From Aselliscus stoliczkanus (lineage: Eukaryota > Chordata > Mammalia > Chiroptera > Hipposideridae): DNA of 64,000 nucleotides. Shown in pieces: positions 59,653-64,000 of this stretch; the first letter of the stretch is position 1; every line of letters begins with the position of its first letter. Made by a program: the position numbers and the translations under genes. Location: NCBI GenBank assembly GCA_033961575.1, contig CM066732.1:93921187-93985186 (forward strand). Direction: 5' to 3'. The notes below the pieces were generated by a model, which was not told the DNA's origin, did not search any database, and worked only from the letters and a program-made list of their open reading frames with translations.

Positions 59653-60029
59653 TTCATTTTTGTATCTTTTTATTGGAAAAAACTCCATTGATTTTGTAGA
59701 GAAGTTGTACTGTGTTTGAAAAATGTTACAAAAGCTTTGATCATTTCAAGTCCATTGTTTCAGACTCAGGACTGAAAATGCAAATGGGACAACTTGATCA
59801 CAAATCTACTAAAATTAAATGTCTGGAAATTCATTGTCATTTTTTTCTTGCTCACCCTTTTTTGTTTGAATGCTCATCCAAATCATTATAGCTTAATTTG
59901 ATCAGCAGCTCCATTCTTCTACTTAGCAAGTCCTATTCACTAATTTATTTTACAAAGTAATTTTGAGTTATAGTATTTGTTGCCTTTTCCATCACTATCT
60001 TTAAACTTCAGTTGAGTCATTAATCCATT
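59653..60029. other. Unique DNA
   Basis: Nothing recognised. Confidence 0.4.

Positions 60030-60069
<40 letters not shown>
60030..60069 (+). repeat. (GT)n microsatellite
   Basis: About 19 uninterrupted GT units. Confidence 0.96.
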
Positions 60070-60071
<2 letters not shown>

Positions 60072-60124
60072 CTGAGGATGTAACAACATAATGGTAATGT
60101 TAAAAAAGAAAACCCTCATAAATA

Positions 60125-60525
60125 ATGTATGTCTATACAGAGATTTATACATGAATGTTCATAGCAGCTTTATTTAAAATAACCACTGGAAATAATCCAA
60201 GCAATCATCAGTGGGCTAATGGATAAGCAAATATAGTTACAATGGATAGTATTTAGCAACAAAAAGGCATAAACTACTAATGCACACAATTGGAAGAATC
60301 CAGAATCATTATGCTTAGTGACAGAGCTAAACAAAAAAAAACATATACTATATGATTTCATCTGTATGGAATTCTAGAAAATGTAAAGTAATATGTAGTG
60401 AAAGAAAGCAAAATAGTAGTTGCCTGGGTACAGGGGCAAAAGGAGCAATGGACTGCAAAGGGGCATGAGAAAATTTTGGGAGGTGATGAAAATAAGATTT
60501 TGAAAAGATAATTTGGGTAGTGTTT
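60125..60525 (+). mobile_element. Old L1 3' end
   Basis: The ORF2-end remnant 'gttcatagcagctttattta', 'gggctaatggataagcaaat' and 'tatgcttagtgacagagctaa' is followed by 3' UTR 'gtagttgcctgggtacaggg' and 'ttttgggaggtgatgaaaat'. Heavily diverged and 3'-truncated. Confidence 0.8.
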
Positions 60526-61642
60526 TTTTTTCATCTTTTTAGTTGAGGATTTGTTGTTGTTGTTGTTAGATACAAGTTCTCCACAGAGTTTCTATAACTT
60601 AATTTGGTTTTATGTGTGTTTATAGTTTCCTTTCCTTTCAGGGGTTATTTAAAAATTTAAGTTCCATTGGTTTAGAATAGCATTTCTTGACACTGTAGTT
60701 GACATACTAAGTTAATTACTTAACTGAAACAAACATATTAAACAATTATCATAAGGTAAAATCTTGGTAAGGTAGAGTAGGGTAAGGGAACAAAGAGAAG
60801 AGGTTATGGGCACTGGCATAGAGAAGCTGGGGGGAGGGCCATGCAGAGCTGAAAGGTAGAATGAGGAGTCTTGAGAACGTAGGGGAGGGACTCTCAGAGC
60901 AGAAGCTCAACATCTAGAAAGGGGTGCCAACAGGCAGATGCTATCATTGAAGGAGTGAGTTGAGACTGGTTCTAGGAGTGAAGAAGAAACAGAAAACTGG
61001 AATTCACTGCTGCTGAGGTGGAGCTGACAAGACCAGCAAGGAAGCAGGAAAAAACAAGTCCCTTCTTCCTCTTCCTGTCTTCCAGTCTCTCTCTGGTGCC
61101 CCTTATTGACAGACACTAATGGAGATCCAGCTGGTAAATCAGAAATATGGTTTGCAGAGGCCAGCCCTAGCATCACAGAATGAAGGCTGAGTTTGGAGCT
61201 TAGAGATGAAATAGTTTAATAATCAACACAGATAATAAGCAAAATTTTGGCTGGTTCCTGTTTCTTATACTAAACACCTGCTCGTTGTAGATGAAAAATT
61301 TTCAAAGGAAGGCTGAGCCCAGAGAAAAAGTCAGATCCAGCATTGGCAGGTCCTAAAATGCTTCCTTTTTTGGTCATCGTAAACTAAAGAAATCATTTCT
61401 TCAGTCCCATCAGAAATTCCATTTGATGAGGAAACCAAAGCTTAGAACTTTTTTGGGGGGTCATGACTGAGTAAGAAGATAGGATGGGTTCTCAGCTGTG
61501 CTTCAAGTACCTGGAGGCATTTGAACCTGGGACAAAGGAAATAACAGCTCTGTAACTGTCTTGGTTCCCCAGGGAATCTGCAGGGACTTATATTTCTAGT
61601 TCCAAAGTATAAAATTCCGCTAAGAAGTCAAGGCACTCACCA
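60526..61642. other. Unique non-coding DNA
   Basis: Small (TTG)n at 60551-60567. No gene recognised. Confidence 0.4.
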
Positions 61643-61790
61643 TTCTTCCTTCTTCTTTTTTTTTTTTTCCATATCTTCCTTTCTCATTTCTTATTTTTAT
61701 CCATTTTCTCTCCCTTTCCCCCCATCCCCTTGTTTTTAGATTCTTTCCCTTTCTTTTCTTTACGCTCCTCTACTTTCTTTTACTGGGGAG
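61643..61790 (+). repeat. Pyrimidine-rich tract
   Basis: Mostly C and T over about 145 bp, including a T-run at 61657-61668, with few purines. Confidence 0.8.
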
Positions 61791-61799
61791 AAGTATAGT

Positions 61800-62025
61800 A
61801 TGATAGAAAGAACATGACTCCTGCATGAGAAAGATCAAGTGTAAAATCCTAATTCTGATACCTGCTTTATCATTTTGAGCAACTTATTTTTTATTGTCAT
61901 TTTTCAAATATAGGAATGATAATAGCTAGGATGTGTGTATTTTGTAAGAAATCAATGACAGCATATATAAGTAGTACCCTATAGATAAGAGGTATCTGAT
62001 AAATATTTGTTTCCATCTCCCCTTT
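61800..62025 (+). repeat. MIR
   Basis: 'gcatgagaaagatcaagtgt', 'gataatagctaggatgtgtg' and 'aggtatctgataaatatttg' follow the MIR order. Diverged. Confidence 0.6.
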
Positions 62026-62064
62026 CTTGATTTAGCAAATGCAGCCTAAAGTGCACCTTTTGAA

Positions 62065-62150
62065 AAACAACTTAATGTTTATCATATGTCCATTGCAGGG
62101 CCCTGGGCTAGGCACTTACCTTAGACTCAGCTTTAATTCTTCTCCTGCAA
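62065..62150 (-). repeat. Possible MIR fragment
   Basis: 'gtttatcatatgtccattgc' and 'ggctaggcacttaccttaga' resemble the complement of MIR. Confidence 0.4.
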
Positions 62151-63464
62151 TACTGAATTGGTTATTTTAATCTGATCATATTTCATTGAACTCATTCTCT
62201 CTGTCTTAATTATTTGGAAACTGTAGAGTTTCAAAACTCAGTCTGTGGCTGTCAGAATTACTGAGCTGGCATAGTTTGACTAAAATAGGGGAAAGTTTAC
62301 AGCGTAAGGGAAAGAAAGGACAGACTAGTTTGGACTCCCCTGGCTGGAATCCGTGGCAAGGATCACCAATGACTCAGATAGAAGGTTCAAGTCCTAAACT
62401 GTCACCCGCTTGCTTCTGTGCCAGAACCAACCTTCAGATGCCACTCACAGTCATGTGCAAGCTTGCCCTGAAGCTGGAAAATGGCCACCAAGGTCACAGG
62501 AGGGTGGAAATAACATTTTCCTCTGTCCTCAGTGTTATGACACCTCACTGGTTATTTACCTTCCAATCCCTTAGAACCCTAAAGTAAAAGTAGTTGCAAA
62601 GTCAGCCAGCCAGCAAGCTAATTGCCTTCTGAGTCAAGCAATGTTGAAGAATTTACAAGTTGTTTTCTCTTCTATCCACTGAGTGCTGGCCAGGGTGAGT
62701 CTAGTCCTGCATCTTGAAACAGGGTTTCTCTTCTTCATGGCTTAGGTTCAATTAGGTGTCAGAATTTGAGAAAGTCAGTGATACTTCACTGAGGAGTAGA
62801 GGTGGGACTCTGGGTGGTACCATTGGCCATGGCTAAATGAGAGGGCCGAGGTATTCCTCATATTCTTATAAGCTTTGCATAGAGAAGGTGAGAGAAAGGA
62901 AGAAGGTCTAGGAATCAATGGGGGATTTCCTACTATGGAGTATTTTTGTGGTTTCAGAGTCCTGCACTCAGACTGCGGGTTTAGGAAATGCTCATTCTCA
63001 AGAGTTGAAGGGCAATTTAAATGTGGGGCCACTTCCTGCTGGGAAGAGAAAGGAGATCACAGCCAGTAATCAGCTGGTATGCTCAAAAATGAAGTTTAAA
63101 TATTAGAGGATTTTTATCAATTTAAATAAAAATAAAGACTCAGGTGGAAGTTCCAGGAGCCGTTCAGCAACTAGAGAATATCATTGAAACCCAGGCTCTT
63201 TCCATCATTGTTCTTTTCCTTCCTCCGGTGTGGCACCTCATGGTTGCAAGATGGCTGTTGCCACAGTGCCAAGCATCCTGTCCTCACTTAGCTGCACCCA
63301 TGAGAGAAGCTTAAATTCAGTCTTGTTTGATGTCATACAAGCCCCATGTGAAAATCCATTTGATTGACACACAGGTTCATGAGGGGTATCAATGCTGGGA
63401 GTTTCCCTCTTGGACTCGAGGTATGACAAAACTTCTTTCCTACCAGTATGCTGCCATGAGTAAT
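62151..63464. other. Unique non-coding DNA
   Basis: Frames up to 103 codons, open on both strands, show no family features. No gene recognised. Confidence 0.4.
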
Positions 63465-63609
63465 AACATTTAATATTCACTGAGCACTTACTATGTTCCA
63501 AGCAAAACACTTTTATATGAACATTTTAGTCAATCTTCGTAACAACTCCATGAGAAAGATAATATTATTATTATCCTCATTTTACAGATGAGGAAACTAA
63601 AGCTTAGAG
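63465..63609 (-). repeat. MIR, left part of a split copy
   Basis: 'cactgagcacttactatgttcc', 'caatcttcgtaacaactcc' and 'ttttacagatgaggaaacta' are the complement of MIR. It continues at 63887. Confidence 0.85.
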
Positions 63610-63878
63610 TAGTTTTTCAAATTATGGGTCTCAACCCATTAGTAGAACATGAAGTCAATTTAGTTGGTCATGAGTAACATTTACAAAAATATGTATAGAA
63701 TAGAATCAAATAAATAATAAGTGCTTTCAACATATCGAAAATACTTATTGCTATACTTCTGTTTCAATTTATGTGTATGCGCCTATATGCATGTGTGTGT
63801 GTGTATATATATCTAGTACTATGTTTAATATATTTCTTACTATGCATTGCAGTTAAAAAACATTTGAAAGCATGTATA
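63610..63878. mobile_element. hAT-like DNA transposon inserted in the MIR
   Basis: 269 bp bounded by an 8-bp near-duplication (gcttagag at 63602-63609, ctttagag at 63879-63886), the length typical of hAT elements. The ends are weakly inverted ('tttttcaaat' on the left, 'atttgaaag' on the right). The interior 'gggtctcaacccattag' and 'tcaatttagttggtcatgag' look like a non-autonomous MER element. No transposase is present. Confidence 0.6.
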
Positions 63879-63886
63879 CTTTAGAG

Positions 63887-63975
63887 AGTTTGAATAACTT
63901 GCCCAAGATCAACGGTAAATTATGAAATTGTAATTTGAATCCAAATACTTTGAGATTGAAACCTGGCTCTCAATC
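63887..63975 (-). repeat. MIR, right part of a split copy
   Basis: 'agtttgaataacttgcccaag' joins directly to the sequence ending at 63609 and continues the MIR complement ('tttgaatccaaatac', 'cctggctctc'). Confidence 0.8.
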
Positions 63976-64000
63976 GCTCTGCCTTGCTGCCAAGTTAATT

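Noticed and set aside
1..64000. CRISPR array, operons, ribosome binding sites or other prokaryotic systems
   Set aside because: No regularly spaced direct repeats with unique spacers and no dense coding; repeats and composition are mammalian.

Overview
The window is repeat-rich, CpG-poor, AT-leaning nuclear DNA from a mammal, most likely a bat of the horseshoe/leaf-nosed group (Rhinolophidae or Hipposideridae). The strongest evidence is ten copies of a tRNA-derived SINE. It has a GGCCGGC-type head, an A box like TGGCGCATTGG, a B box like GGTTCGGATCC, a short body reading as 'GAGGGCCAGTGACACTGCCCTC' and an A tail. From memory this fits the Rhin-1 family. A separate composite Ves-like bat SINE and bat-type L1 3' ends agree. 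Horse SINEs share a similar head, so the species call is an inference. I see no bacterial features, no CpG island and no functional protein-coding gene; the window looks intergenic or intronic.

Layout. 1-4.4 kb: unique DNA, a young 5'-truncated L1 with target-site duplications (TSDs), a short SINE and MIR scraps. 4.6-9.9 kb: a nested block. A decayed ERVL-like provirus (LTR, pol remnants, LTR) has taken in a MaLR/MLT1-like LTR, an NDUFA4 retrocopy with an open 76-codon frame, and a long SINE. 10-21 kb: mostly unique DNA with L2, MIR and L1 fragments, a 56-bp direct repeat and three SINEs. 21-31 kb: L2, a MER21-like LTR, MIRs, two MLT1-like LTRs, a GATA-type microsatellite and a probable LTR. 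31-42 kb: unique stretches, an L1 3' end, MIRs, two SINEs and a splice-site-like 63-nt segment behind a strong polypyrimidine tract. 42-54 kb: L2 fragments, a 29-bp-stem hairpin, a GT microsatellite, an antisense L1 end, an LTR 3' part, and a MIR split by the Ves-like SINE. 54-64 kb: L2 plus a second MER21-like LTR, a long doubtful ORF, a minus-strand coding-like retro fragment, three clustered SINEs with a TA repeat, an old L1 end, and a MIR split by a hAT-like element.

Functionally the window records successive retrotransposition: L1 machinery mobilised the SINEs and the NDUFA4 mRNA into older ERVL, MIR and L2 layers. The only sequence resembling an intact protein is the NDUFA4 retrocopy. 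Items that merit testing are that retrocopy, the fold-back hairpin at 46.5 kb, the candidate exon at 36.3 kb and the coding-like fragment at 57.7 kb. Repeat family names are assigned by eye and need RepeatMasker confirmation.
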